DNA of 64,000 nucleotides from Chryseobacterium sp. ERMR1:04 (GCF_001297705.1 NZ_LIRF01000010.1:191001-255000), one strand, 5' to 3'. Counted from the stretch's first letter, positions 15,827-24,525 are shown. The notes: a model not told the origin generated them from the letters alone. Numbers and translations are program-made.

Positions 15827-15898
15827 TTAAAGCGAAAAGAAAGCATATTGGAACAAACAGAAGATCACAGGAATACAGAAATTCCTGAAACAGACCAT
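15827..15898 (-). CDS. Possible 23-codon ORF between riboswitch and thioesterase
   Basis: MVCFRNFCIPVIFCLFQYAF and three more residues, Cys- and Phe-rich, lying wholly between the cobalamin riboswitch and the thioesterase gene. A hairpin (CAGGAAT / ATTCCTG) falls inside it. It could be a leader peptide, or a chance ORF in a decayed gene. Coding cannot be shown from sequence alone. Confidence 0.25.
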   Translation of the reverse strand: MVCFRNFCIPVIFCLFQYAFFSL

Positions 15899-15939
15899 TG
15901 ATCAATAAACTTCAAATCGCGAAAGTTTTTGTCTTATAG

Positions 15940-16140
15940 AAATAGGCAGGTCTCCTGACTCGTAACATCTTCATCTCCTTCCCATGCCTCGCACAGTGGA
16001 TTCTTAATAAAGACTTTAGTTACTTACAGTTGCGCGACAGTTCGTGATTTTCACACGATTCCCTTTTAATCTGCGGTTAAGCAGAACCAATTTCTGAAAA
16101 AGCCAAATGCCGTCAGCGGGAAGCCAAAAGCAAAATAACT
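15940..16140 (-). ncRNA. Cobalamin (adenosylcobalamin) riboswitch
   Basis: On the minus strand the conserved core elements occur in order: AAAAGGGAATCGTGTGAAAA, then CACGAACTGTCGCGCAACTG, then CCACTGTGCGAGGCATGGGA, and AGTCAGGAGACCTGCC at the 3' end. These match the cobalamin riboswitch consensus (GGGAA...GTGAAAATC, CGCGCAACTGT, CCACTG...GGGAAGG, GTCAGGAGACCTGCC). Such elements repress B12 transport or B12-alternative genes when ligand is present. The only sizeable gene downstream is an acyl-CoA thioesterase. Confidence 0.95.
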
Positions 16141-16180
16141 TTTCGGTGCAAAAATAAGGATAATATGAAAACGAAACGAA

Positions 16181-16981
16181 TTATTCCGGATTATTATAGA
16201 TGATCTGGCTCATCACCTTGCCTTCTTTGATGGTCCAAAGCGTCGTGTAGCGGTTTTCTCCTGACCCATTAATCATATAAAGAAAGATATGATCATTGTC
16301 AATAGAAGTCACCCCAACGTTATTGAAATCCATCGTGGGTTGAAATAAATTCTTGATCGCTTCCCTTACAAAAACAGAACCTCTTCCGGGTTGTTGAACC
16401 CTGATAGATTTAATTTCCGTCACGCCTTCAGGAAGATCATTACCGATTCCCCAAGGTCTTACTTTATCGATGGTAAGAATTTTTCCGGCTGCATCTTTTT
16501 CCTTCTTGCGGTAGCTTGCATTAGAAGGGTAAACGTCTATAATGACCTTGCTTCTTTGGTTACCAGGTATTTTAGGATTAGTGTCATCCGTGAAAATAAG
16601 AGATTTTCCATTTTTAGATTTGGAAGGCGTATATTTTGGTAATTGATCAATGAAAGCAATACGGTCTTTATTCACCATTCCCTCTCTGTTAAGAGAGTCA
16701 TACCTTACAAAAGGTTTTTCGGTGTCGTCTTTGTCTGGATATTTTATCCAGATCCATTCAGTTTCTCCTGGAGCAGGTTTTACGTACACAAAAACATCTC
16801 CTCTGCGCATACGGATCTTATCTACAATTTTTCGGTAATTATCTTTAGCAACACGTACCATTGCATAGCCTTCTTCAGCTTTTACAACACCAAAAGGAAC
16901 TTTATTTTGCCCCTTCATCAGACTTAAAGAAAAAACACTGAAAACTGATAAATAAAATACTTTTTTTGAGGAAATCATCAT
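16181..16981 (-). CDS. Secreted protein of unknown function with SH3-like N-terminal region
   Basis: The ORF can extend to a TTG at 17002, but the two adjacent ATGs at 16981/16978 start a proper signal peptide ending near MKGQN. The first mature part (about 30-80) reads FGVVKAEEGYAMVRV ... GDVFVYV, like an SH3-type beta domain. The rest has Tyr/Lys-rich loops and no motif I know. A -7-type TATATTTG lies at 17000-17007, implying its own promoter. It is a hypothetical envelope or periplasmic protein. Confidence 0.65.
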   Translation of the reverse strand: MMISSKKVFYLSVFSVFSLSLMKGQNKVPFGVVKAEEGYAMVRVAKDNYRKIVDKIRMRRGDVFVYVKPAPGETEWIWIKYPDKDDTEKPFVRYDSLNREGMVNKDRIAFIDQLPKYTPSKSKNGKSLIFTDDTNPKIPGNQRSKVIIDVYPSNASYRKKEKDAAGKILTIDKVRPWGIGNDLPEGVTEIKSIRVQQPGRGSVFVREAIKNLFQPTMDFNNVGVTSIDNDHIFLYMINGSGENRYTTLWTIKEGKVMSQIIYNNPE

Positions 16982-17011
16982 GAAAAATTTTTGACTCCTC
17001 AAATATATAAA

Positions 17012-17674
17012 TTAAATGCTTTTCGGGAGGTATTTAAATAATTGCAATTCCTTAATATCTTTTATTTGTCTTACATAAGTGTTGGAGATTAGATATATCT
17101 CATCTGAAATGTCTAGAACATCCTGATAATTATGATCTGAAATAATAAAGCCTTTTTGTTTTGAAATTTCTTTAATTATTTTTTTAAGCTCAGTAGCTAT
17201 TTTTGGGGAAAGACTGTGAAAGGGCTCATCTAATAAAATAAACTCTGATTGAGAATGAATAATGAGCAACACTTCAATAATTCTTTGTTCACCAGTAGAA
17301 AGATTCTTGAATGTTTCGTTTAAAAAGGGTTGTATTAATTCTAAGTTGTGGAGTTTCTCACTATTTTCTTTATTGCAGAATAGATTGATGAGGTTTTTAA
17401 TCTTACTGTTTTTTGGCAAAAATGAATATTGAGGAAGATAGGAGATTCTGTTTTTTCTGTCCCATTGATTTTTAAGAATGATCGTGTCGAATTTAATAAA
17501 TTGAGTTTCCCCTTTTAATGTTCCGAAAATGATTTGAAATAAAGTAGATTTTCCGGCACCGTTACTTCCGAAAAGTCCAATGATTTTTCCTGTTTCGCAA
17601 CCTAAGTAAACATCTTGTAGTATTTTTTTAGTTCCGAAGGTTTTTGTGATACTGTCAATATGTAGGGTACTCAT
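17012..17674 (-). CDS. ABC transporter ATP-binding protein
   Basis: ATG at 17674 chosen (MSTLHIDSITKTFGTKKI); its ATGA overlaps the stop of the upstream membrane gene. All nucleotide-binding motifs are present: Walker A GLFGSNGAGKST, Q-loop YLPQYS, signature LSTGEQR, Walker B FILLDEP and the H-loop SDHNYQD. The 220-residue length is a lone ATPase subunit. Its overlap with a 92-residue three-helix protein suggests a minimal export unit. The substrate is unknown. Confidence 0.85.
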   Translation of the reverse strand: MSTLHIDSITKTFGTKKILQDVYLGCETGKIIGLFGSNGAGKSTLFQIIFGTLKGETQFIKFDTIILKNQWDRKNRISYLPQYSFLPKNSKIKNLINLFCNKENSEKLHNLELIQPFLNETFKNLSTGEQRIIEVLLIIHSQSEFILLDEPFHSLSPKIATELKKIIKEISKQKGFIISDHNYQDVLDISDEIYLISNTYVRQIKDIKELQLFKYLPKSI

Positions 17675-17949
17675 AAATAAACGGATGTGAATTTTATAAC
17701 GATGCTTGTTGACAAGGTTAATCCCCAAAGAAACATTCTTGAAAATCCGAAATTGGCGTAAAAGAGATATTCATTTTTAAGCCTTAATTCATAAATGAAA
17801 AAATGAAGCATTGGAAATAATAAAAGAAAGCATAATCCTAAATTTTCGAAATTTAAATCTGTTGCAAAAGCAATTAATAAAGAAAATAATAGGGTTGGAA
17901 TTAAAATCTTCACATAGAATATTCCAAGGATTTTAGCATTTTTAAGCAT
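17671..17949 (-). CDS. Small membrane protein paired with an ABC ATPase
   Basis: A 92-residue protein with about three hydrophobic helices (residues 13-30, 37-52, 68-85). Its stop overlaps the ATG of the ATPase by four bases, so the two are translationally coupled. It is much shorter than ordinary ABC permeases, so it could be a half-permease that oligomerises or an accessory subunit. I do not recognise the family. Confidence 0.6.
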   Translation of the reverse strand: MLKNAKILGIFYVKILIPTLLFSLLIAFATDLNFENLGLCFLLLFPMLHFFIYELRLKNEYLFYANFGFSRMFLWGLTLSTSIVIKFTSVYL

Positions 17950-18155
17950 GCTGTGAATTTACGGATAATTCTGATTACAATGATATTATGTAATTTTTTA
18001 CGGTAAAAGTATAATACCCATTTAGTATTTTAAACTTAATTTTAAATGAAGCAGCAGTTTAGGGTTATGTAAATAATTACGAGCAATATAAACGAGTTGG
18101 TAATTAAAAAATAACGGACTGCTTTTAAACTAAAACCATCGTAAAACCTACAAGC

Positions 18156-18902
18156 ATGATAAAGTCAATTACTTTTCTTTATGGATTATTTGCTTACCTC
18201 GTATTTCTTGTTGCTTTTCTGTATGCAATAGGATTTGTTGGCAATTTTGTTGTTCCAAAATCAATAGACTCTGGAACAGAAACTACTTTTACAGAATCAC
18301 TGCTCGTCAATGTACTTTTGTTGAGCTTATTTGCACTTCAGCATAGCATAATGGCCAGACCCGCATTTAAAAAATGGTGGACCAATATTATTAACCCCGT
18401 AATTGAACGTAGTACGTATGTCTTATTAGCCAGTTTAGCGCTGTTATTAATGTATTGGCAATGGCAACCCATGCGATCCGTAGTCTGGGAAATTGAAAAT
18501 GACGCTGCTGTTATGATTATACATGGCATTTATTTATTAGGATGGGTGATTGTATTGATTTCTACGTGTATCATTAATCATTTTGAATTGTTTGGATTGA
18601 GGCAGGTTATTCAAAATATGAGAAATAAAACCTTGCAACCGGCAGACACAAGCTTTAAAATTATTTATTTATACAAAATCGTAAGGCATCCGATTATGCT
18701 CGGTTTCTTAATTGCGTTTTGGGCAACGCCTGTAATGACGGTCGGGCATTTAGTTTTTACCTTAACGACAACTATTTATATTTTTATTGCGGTAAAATTT
18801 TTGGAAGAAAAAGATCTTAAGGATTTTTATGGAGAAGAATATCAAAGTTATCAAAAGAAAGTACCCATGCTGCTTCCGTTTATTGGAAAGAAAAGTACAT
18901 AG
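18156..18902 (+). CDS. mddA: Methanethiol S-methyltransferase-like membrane protein (MddA family)
   Basis: A 248-residue multi-helix membrane protein with LFALQHSIMARPAFKKWW, ERSTYVLLASLALLLMYWQW, HFELFGLRQV, IVRHPIMLGFLIAFW and EEKDLKDFYGEEYQSYQKKV. These are the conserved blocks of MddA and related NnrU/ICMT-like methyltransferases. MddA uses S-adenosylmethionine to turn methanethiol into dimethyl sulfide, and the length fits. It stands alone and ends in a bidirectional terminator. Related isoprenylcysteine methyltransferase-like functions remain possible. Confidence 0.8.
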   Translation: MIKSITFLYGLFAYLVFLVAFLYAIGFVGNFVVPKSIDSGTETTFTESLLVNVLLLSLFALQHSIMARPAFKKWWTNIINPVIERSTYVLLASLALLLMYWQWQPMRSVVWEIENDAAVMIIHGIYLLGWVIVLISTCIINHFELFGLRQVIQNMRNKTLQPADTSFKIIYLYKIVRHPIMLGFLIAFWATPVMTVGHLVFTLTTTIYIFIAVKFLEEKDLKDFYGEEYQSYQKKVPMLLPFIGKKST

Positions 18903-18924
18903 GTTGTTGATAAAAGTACAAAAC

Positions 18925-18960
18925 AAAAGCGAGTGTCAGTTTATTCGACACTCGCTTTTT
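18925..18960. terminator. Bidirectional terminator
   Basis: Twelve-base stem AAAGCGAGTGTC / GACACTCGCTTT with a nine-base loop and flanking A and T tracts. It separates the MddA-like gene (+) from the YcxB-like gene (-). Confidence 0.9.
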
Positions 18961-18961
18961 A

Positions 18962-19459
18962 TTAATCGTTTCTAAGTTTCGCTTTTACGTTATTATTTTT
19001 AACAATAGTTCGGAGCGTTGCAATTTCTTGTTTTGTGAAACCTTTTTTAGGAATTATACTTTTTGAATGAGAATTATAATATATTAAAAATAAATTTTTA
19101 AATTCTTGTATTTGATAGATTGATTTAATACTAAATTCACTTTCAAATGTACTTCCCTTTACATGAATTTTTTCATCTGAAAAAGTGTAAGTAATCTCCT
19201 CTTTAATATCTTTACTAGTTTTATAAATCTTTTTTAATTGGAAGTATTTAAAAGCATTTAAAAACACACAAACCAATATAATGAAAAATGATATCCAAAG
19301 GTTTTGTGAATCAGAATAGAAAATAATATTTGAAATAAACCCTAAAATACTAAAAAGGAGTAAAAAAATAAGTCCCAATACTAAAAATATATCTCCAAAA
19401 AGAATTTCTATATTAAGTTTCAGGTATTCTTTAAAAGTAAGCTTTGTTTTAATTACCAT
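18962..19459 (-). CDS. YcxB-like membrane protein
   Basis: ATG at 19459 chosen; an in-frame TTG lies two codons upstream. It has an N-terminal segment (TKLTFKEYLKLN), two membrane helices (about residues 26-48 and 55-75), and a C-terminal PH-like domain (ITYTFSDEKIHVKGSTFESE, SIKSIYQIQEFKNLFLIYYN, IIPKKGFTKQE). This is the YcxB-like C-terminal layout of unknown function. It lies 11 bases after mutS2, so co-transcription is likely. Confidence 0.75.
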   Translation of the reverse strand: MVIKTKLTFKEYLKLNIEILFGDIFLVLGLIFLLLFSILGFISNIIFYSDSQNLWISFFIILVCVFLNAFKYFQLKKIYKTSKDIKEEITYTFSDEKIHVKGSTFESEFSIKSIYQIQEFKNLFLIYYNSHSKSIIPKKGFTKQEIATLRTIVKNNNVKAKLRND

Positions 19460-19470
19460 ACTCAAATTGT

Positions 19471-21618
19471 TTAAATCCTCTCCAATTCCTCAGCGCTAAT
19501 CGTTGTTTTAAAAGTTCCGTAATTCACGATCACTTTGTTTCTGGAGATCTTTTCTATCGTCCCGACACTTGTGCTTCCTGTGATACGAACACGCTGCCCA
19601 ATTTTCATCCAAACAGCACGGTCAATTTGACGTTTCTCTTCTATTTTTTCGTTGGTTTCCGTTATTTTTTCAATAACATCTTCTTTTTTTAGTTGTTGGG
19701 TTATTTTTCTTTTTACAACCTGAAGTTTTTTTGTTTCGTCTTTATCAGCACCGATTTTCCTGAATTTTTCCTGTTCCAGAATTTTTACAAAATCTTTCAC
19801 CACATCTTTTCGGGATCTCCCTTTTATGTAGCCATCGATAAAGGTTTCAATCTTATTTCCAAACTGCAGTTTACGATGTTCATCTTCATACAGCTTTTGG
19901 AAATTGAATAGTTTTTGTTGAAGCTGCTCATTCAGTCTTTGCAAATTATCGCGCTTATCTTCAACGGATTCTTTTCTTTCGGCAAGATCGGTTTTCAGTT
20001 TTTCAACCTCGAATTTTTCCTGCTGAAGTTTTACAATCGTTTTATCAAGATTCACAATATCATGTTCTACTTTTTTCTTCGCAGAATGAATGATAAACCT
20101 AGGGATTTTATTCTTCTCGGCAACTTCAAAAGTAAATGAACTTCCAGCTTGTCCAACTTCCAGTTTATACATTGGTTCCAGTGTTTCTTCATCAAAAAGC
20201 ATCGCTGCATTTTCTGCATGAGAAAGCTCTTCTACAACCAATTTAATGTTAGTGTAGTGCGTTGTAATGATCGCAAAACTCTTCTTGTCATAGAAAAACT
20301 CTAAGAAACTTTCTGCCAAAGCACCTCCCAATTCAGGATCTGAACCCGTTCCGAATTCATCAATCAACAAAAGGGTATTGGCATCAGCTTCACGGATGAT
20401 CCCGCCCATTTTCTTCAATCTTGATGAATAGGTGGAAAGATGGTTTTCAATAGATTGATTATCACCAATGTCAGTCATGATTTTATCAAAGAAAAACATT
20501 TCAGATCTTGGGTGAACAGGAACTAAAATTCCGCTCTGAATCATCAATTGAAGCAATCCTACTGTTTTCAGCGTGATGGATTTTCCTCCTGCATTCGGTC
20601 CGGAAATACAGATGATTCTGTTTTGATCCGTTAAAGATAATGTTTGAGAGAAAATAATTTTGTTCTCCGCTTTATTTCTTAACCAAAGCAATGGATGGAA
20701 AGCTTCTCTTAGCTTTAACGTTTTGTGACGGTTGATCTTTGGTAAAACACCGTTAATTAATTCTGCAAACTTAGATTTAGCTCTCGTAAGATCAAGATCA
20801 AAAATATAAGCCTGATATCTCCAAAGCTGAGGTTGATATTCTGCTAATTCAGCCGTAAGCTGCCTTAGAATCTTATCAATTTCCTTTTTTTCCTCTTCCT
20901 GATTTTCTTTAAGTTTGAAGTAATGTTTTACGACACTATCCGGTTGAATATACGTGATAGAACCTGTTTTTGAAAGTCCCAATACTCTGCCCGGAACTCT
21001 TTTCTTGTAAGCAGATTTTACCGCTAAAACCCTAATGTCTTCAATATTACTTTCTCGGATATCATCCAGAAAATCACTTTGCCCGTAATTGAACAATACA
21101 CGGTTAAAATTTTCCTGAATCGCTTTTTTCGCATGCTGAATTTCCGTTCTCAATGTTTTTAAGATCGGTGAAGCTTCACTTTTTACTTCATCAAAACGGT
21201 TGAAAACTTTATCTACCTTATCAATAATTTCCTTCTTAAACTCCAATACAGAAGCGTCTGCCATTAAAGTAGGGAAAGTATCAGGCATGGTGGGGAAAAA
21301 CTTTTGAAGTCTTCCTATTTGTTGGGTAATCGTTTTTATTTTGATGAAAGCTTTGTTTTCGAGACGGTAATTCTCGATCAGCATAAGTTGTAATTCGCTT
21401 TCAATATCTTCATATTCATCAAACGGAATCGCATTTGAACTTTCAAAACTCGATAAATATTCGGAAGTTTTTTTTAGTGAAAGTCCTGCCTCGTCAATTT
21501 CCATGGGACGAAGTTGAAGAATTTTGTCTCTCGTTTTCGGAGAATACGCAAATGGAGAGATTTCCGCGAGCAATTGCGGAAACTCTAATTCGTTTAAATC
21601 TTCTTTATTTATATACAC
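19471..21618 (-). CDS. mutS2: MutS2-type ATPase without an Smr domain
   Basis: The start codon is a GTG at 21618. A 715-residue MutS-family protein: N-terminal coiled clamp region, MutS core with Walker A SGPNAGGKSITLKT, Walker B LLIDEFGTGSDP and ITTHYTN, then a long coiled coil (about 510-590). A small beta barrel at the end (WMKIGQRVRITGSTSVGTIE) is followed directly by the stop. Bacillus MutS2 ends with an Smr endonuclease domain of about 75 residues, which is absent here. Roles proposed for the family include recombination control and collided-ribosome rescue. A -7 box lies five bases before the GTG. Confidence 0.88.
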   Translation of the reverse strand: MYINKEDLNELEFPQLLAEISPFAYSPKTRDKILQLRPMEIDEAGLSLKKTSEYLSSFESSNAIPFDEYEDIESELQLMLIENYRLENKAFIKIKTITQQIGRLQKFFPTMPDTFPTLMADASVLEFKKEIIDKVDKVFNRFDEVKSEASPILKTLRTEIQHAKKAIQENFNRVLFNYGQSDFLDDIRESNIEDIRVLAVKSAYKKRVPGRVLGLSKTGSITYIQPDSVVKHYFKLKENQEEEKKEIDKILRQLTAELAEYQPQLWRYQAYIFDLDLTRAKSKFAELINGVLPKINRHKTLKLREAFHPLLWLRNKAENKIIFSQTLSLTDQNRIICISGPNAGGKSITLKTVGLLQLMIQSGILVPVHPRSEMFFFDKIMTDIGDNQSIENHLSTYSSRLKKMGGIIREADANTLLLIDEFGTGSDPELGGALAESFLEFFYDKKSFAIITTHYTNIKLVVEELSHAENAAMLFDEETLEPMYKLEVGQAGSSFTFEVAEKNKIPRFIIHSAKKKVEHDIVNLDKTIVKLQQEKFEVEKLKTDLAERKESVEDKRDNLQRLNEQLQQKLFNFQKLYEDEHRKLQFGNKIETFIDGYIKGRSRKDVVKDFVKILEQEKFRKIGADKDETKKLQVVKRKITQQLKKEDVIEKITETNEKIEEKRQIDRAVWMKIGQRVRITGSTSVGTIEKISRNKVIVNYGTFKTTISAEELERI

Positions 21619-21622
21619 AGTG

Positions 21623-21630
21623 CAAATTTA
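21623..21630 (-). promoter_or_regulatory. Candidate -7 box (TAAATTTG) for mutS2
   Basis: Perfect TAnnTTTG match on the minus strand, four bases before the GTG start codon, so a transcript from it would be leaderless or nearly so. No good -33 element is visible. Confidence 0.4.
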
Positions 21631-21639
21631 GTGAGAAAA

Positions 21640-22480
21640 TGTGAATTTGATGATGTAGCATTTGAAAATGAGTTTCTTTACATTGTATTTAACCATAAAG
21701 TTTCAAAAATTTTTAACCACAAAAGAGTCAAAAGAATTACGCATTATTTAAGTTAATCATGAACTGTAAACAAGAACATATAAGTTTTAAAAAATCTTTG
21801 CATATTGAGCGGAGTCGAAATATTATTCTTTTGCAAGCTTATGTTTTCAAAATAGCTAAGCTTTAACTCGTTCAATAATAGCTTTTGACTCCGTCGAATC
21901 TTCGATTTGTGGTTAAATTGAAAGTTTACAAGTTCATTAATTATTTTGGTGATCCTCGGTAGTATCGTCTAAAATTAATTTTACAGCAAAATCTGCAAAG
22001 ATTTTTTTCTTACTTATCATTTTAGAGTTCATAAGGATATTTCATTTAGTAAAAAACCATAGACTTTTCAGTGTTTTTTAAGTTTTGGCTGAAGCCGATT
22101 GATTTTTTGTTTTATTTGAACGGGGTTAAAACCCGTTCCTATTGATAAAGACGTGTTGTTTATTTAAAAATTAACCGCAATTGTAACAAAAGTTATTTAG
22201 ATAGCTAACCATTATGTAATTTTTAGAAAGCTAAATTTTTCAAAAGATTAAAAATCAAAGATTTTTTAAAAACTTATGTGCTCTTCTTTGTAGTTTAATA
22301 ATCAATTTAAAATACTAAAGTGTTAATCTTTTGCCTCTTTTGTGGTTAAATTTTTAATGAGTTAAAACAGACTTGATGTCAAATGTACTGTAAAGATGAA
22401 GACATTGATTTTTTGAAAATCTTTGACTTTCTTCTTATGGGAACTTCATTATTTTCAGTACTTTATTTTCTTAATGTTCT
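21640..22480. repeat. Intergenic stretch of degenerate repeats
   Basis: About 900 bases with no credible gene. An inverted pair CTTTTG-type elements occurs: TTAACCACAAAAGAGTCAAA near 21713 and its near-complement CTCTTTTGTGGTTAA near 22335. Further partial TTAACCA copies lie near 21690 and 21910. A REP-like element is at 22083-22146. It looks like decayed mobile or repeat material. Confidence 0.6.
22083..22146 (-). repeat. REP-like two-hairpin element, copy 3 (inverted)
   Basis: On the minus strand: ATCAATAGG, hairpin AACGGGTTTTAACCCCGTT, 22 bases, then hairpin GGCTTCAGCC followed by AAAA. The same architecture and spacing recur at 33055 and 38058 with compensating base changes. Confidence 0.7.
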
Positions 22481-22487
22481 AATGTGC

Positions 22488-22515
22488 TTGTGAAAATATT
22501 TTTTTATTAAATTTG
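22488..22515 (+). promoter_or_regulatory. Promoter of the GNAT gene (TTG-N17-TAAATTTG)
   Basis: Perfect -7 TAAATTTG at 22508-22515 with TTG 17 bases upstream. The ATG at 22520 follows four bases later, predicting a leaderless or very short-leader mRNA. Confidence 0.55.
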
Positions 22516-22519
22516 AAAT

Positions 22520-23029
22520 ATGAAAATAGAAACACAAAGATTAGTGTTAAAAGAAATCAACGAAAGTCATGTTGAAGATATTCTGAAAATTCGAGGTAAT
22601 CCGATTACGAATAAATTTGTTGAAAGAGTATCTCCAAAAACGAATTACGATGCCTTGGAATTTATCTTAACAATCAAAAGAAAAACTGAAAGTAAGGAGA
22701 CGGTTTACTGGGGAATTTCTTATAAAGATGAACCCAACCTGATAGGAACCATTTGTCTTGGGAAATTTACTGAGGATAGGAAAGAAGGAGAAGTAGGCTA
22801 TGAATTATTACCTGACTATCACAGAAAAGGAATCATGTCTGAAGCCCTTGCTGCTGTTTTAGATTGTGGATTTAATACTTTAAATTTGCAGGAAATTCTA
22901 GCATTCACCAAAAAAAGTAACGAAAATTCAAAAGGCCTTCTTTTAAAGCACCATTTTGTGTTGCAAGAGGGGAGAATTGATGAAGGTTTTCCGGAGAATA
23001 TTGTTTTTAGTTTGAAGAAAAACGTATAA
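22520..23029 (+). CDS. GNAT family N-acetyltransferase (RimJ/RimL-like)
   Basis: A 169-residue protein beginning MKIETQRLVLKEINESHVED, the typical start of RimJ/RimL-type acetyltransferases. GEVGYELLPDYHRKGIMSEA is the acetyl-CoA binding motif A, followed by LDCGFNTLNLQEILAFTKKS and NENSKGLLLKHHF (motif B). It probably acetylates a protein N-terminus, an amine or an antibiotic-like small molecule; the substrate cannot be read. It stands alone, downstream of a near-leaderless promoter. Confidence 0.88.
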   Translation: MKIETQRLVLKEINESHVEDILKIRGNPITNKFVERVSPKTNYDALEFILTIKRKTESKETVYWGISYKDEPNLIGTICLGKFTEDRKEGEVGYELLPDYHRKGIMSEALAAVLDCGFNTLNLQEILAFTKKSNENSKGLLLKHHFVLQEGRIDEGFPENIVFSLKKNV

Positions 23030-23065
23030 TTTTGTTGTTCTTTAAATAAACTAATTACTATAGAG

Positions 23066-23368
23066 ATGGCAAAACTCATGATCAATCGTTCATCAGAATA
23101 TTCAAACAAATTGAGATCCATAGGAATTTATCTGGATGATAAAAAAATAGGAGATATCGCTGATGGTGAATCTAAAGAATTTGAAGTTGAGGAAGGAGGA
23201 CATACATTAAGAGCTAAAATTGATTGGTGTCGTTCAAATCCGATTAATTTAAAAATAAATTCTGAAGAAATTATAAGATTTAATTTAAGCGGAAGAAATC
23301 CCTTTTTGTCATTATTTTATATCACATTTGGAAAAGATCACTACTTAGAATTACTACCTATAAATTAA
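23066..23368 (+). CDS. Small PEGA-like beta protein of unknown function
   Basis: A 100-residue ORF with a pattern of beta strands: GIYLDDKKIGDIADGESKEF and VEEGGHTLRAKIDW. This resembles PEGA or DUF-type beta-sandwiches that bind polymers or pack under membrane proteins. No signal peptide or membrane helix is evident; a hydrophobic PFLSLFYITFG lies near the end. It sits between the GNAT gene and ung with short gaps. Confidence 0.6.
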   Translation: MAKLMINRSSEYSNKLRSIGIYLDDKKIGDIADGESKEFEVEEGGHTLRAKIDWCRSNPINLKINSEEIIRFNLSGRNPFLSLFYITFGKDHYLELLPIN

Positions 23369-23396
23369 ATATTTTCAAATAATCAAATCAAACCCC

Positions 23397-24038
23397 ATGA
23401 CCTGGACTGAAATTTTAGCCCCAATAAAAAGCACAGAATATTTTACTACCCTTTGGGAGAAAGTAAAAGAAGAATACGCAACAACAAAAGTTTTTCCTCC
23501 CAAAAATCAGATTTTCAGAGCGTTGGAAATTACACCTTTTGAGGATATTGAAGTGGTAATTATCGGGCAAGATCCTTATCATAATGACTTCCAGGCGAAT
23601 GGTTTGTGTTTTTCTGTTTCTGAACAGGTAACTGCGCCACCTTCATTGAAAAATATTTTTATTGAATTAAAGGATGATTTAGGAGTGGTAAGAACTTCAA
23701 AAGAGTTGGATGATTGGGGAAAACAAGGCGTCCTGATGCTGAATGCTACTTTAACGGTGCGTGCTCATACGCCGAACTCTCATAAAGATTTAGGTTGGGG
23801 AAAATTCACAGATTACATTATTAAAGAAATTTCAGATAAAAAAGAAAATGTAGTTTTTGTATTGTGGGGCGCTTTTGCACAGAAAAAAGCCGAACTCATT
23901 GATCCGGCTAAGCATTGTATTATCAAGTCTGCGCACCCTTCACCATTTTCTGTATATAGAGGATTTTTCGGGAGCAAGCCTTTCTCAAAAATTAATGAAT
24001 ATTTGGTTTCAAAAGGAAGAAAACCTATTTCGTGGTAG
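23397..24038 (+). CDS. ung: Uracil-DNA glycosylase
   Basis: A 213-residue family 1 UDG. The catalytic water-activating motif VVIIGQDPYHN, the uracil-recognition strand LMLNATLTVRA, and the C-terminal HPSPFSVYRGFFGSKPFSKI (His and DNA intercalation loop) are all present. It removes uracil from DNA to start base-excision repair. The 3' end overlaps the convergent lipoprotein gene by 14 bases. Confidence 0.97.
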   Translation: MTWTEILAPIKSTEYFTTLWEKVKEEYATTKVFPPKNQIFRALEITPFEDIEVVIIGQDPYHNDFQANGLCFSVSEQVTAPPSLKNIFIELKDDLGVVRTSKELDDWGKQGVLMLNATLTVRAHTPNSHKDLGWGKFTDYIIKEISDKKENVVFVLWGAFAQKKAELIDPAKHCIIKSAHPSPFSVYRGFFGSKPFSKINEYLVSKGRKPISW

Positions 24039-24525
24039 AATTTTCTCCTGCTTTTTTAATAACGATTCCGATCTTATATTTTCCGGCAAGGGCTTTTGTC
24101 CCGCCTTGTGAGGTCGGATAAGGCGTTACTTCTTGTAATGAAATAATTGCTCCATTAAACGTTGTAGACTGATGGTAATTTCGCCCTGCATTTTCTGTAG
24201 TGGCGATATTTACAGTCATTGGTCTGGTTGCTAATCCCATTACTTCAATCTGTGCAACGGCAACTCCGGCCCACATACAGTTTACACCTTCGGGACAACG
24301 ACTGTCTTCTGAAATACCTTTGAAGGTAACATTCATTTCATATTCTTTAAGGAATTTATTTTCCCCTTCATTGAAATAAATGATGTTTTCATCTTTACTC
24401 ATTGGTGTTTTTTCTTTGGTATTGGTAGCAACGGACGTTTTTGTTGAGGTTTTCGTTTCTTTTTGAGCATTACAATTCACTAATGCCAATAGTCCTAAAC
24501 TCAATATGATGGTTTTATGTAACAT
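24025..24525 (-). CDS. Lipoprotein of unknown function
   Basis: The N terminus MLHKTIILSLGLLALVNC is a lipoprotein signal with Cys18. A Thr/Lys-rich linker follows, then about 110 residues with paired cysteines (SRCPEGVNCMWAGVAVAQIE), probably a disulfide-stabilised beta domain. The CPEGVNCMWAG motif is seen in small Bacteroidota lipoproteins of unknown role. It lies 12 bases downstream of the DUF456 gene. Confidence 0.75.
   Translation of the reverse strand: MLHKTIILSLGLLALVNCNAQKETKTSTKTSVATNTKEKTPMSKDENIIYFNEGENKFLKEYEMNVTFKGISEDSRCPEGVNCMWAGVAVAQIEVMGLATRPMTVNIATTENAGRNYHQSTTFNGAIISLQEVTPYPTSQGGTKALAGKYKIGIVIKKAGENSTTK

Noticed and set aside
15412-15888. 158-codon + strand ORF
   Set aside because: It is the antisense shadow of the thioesterase gene and the riboswitch leader, with Cys/His/Phe-rich composition unlike neighbouring proteins.
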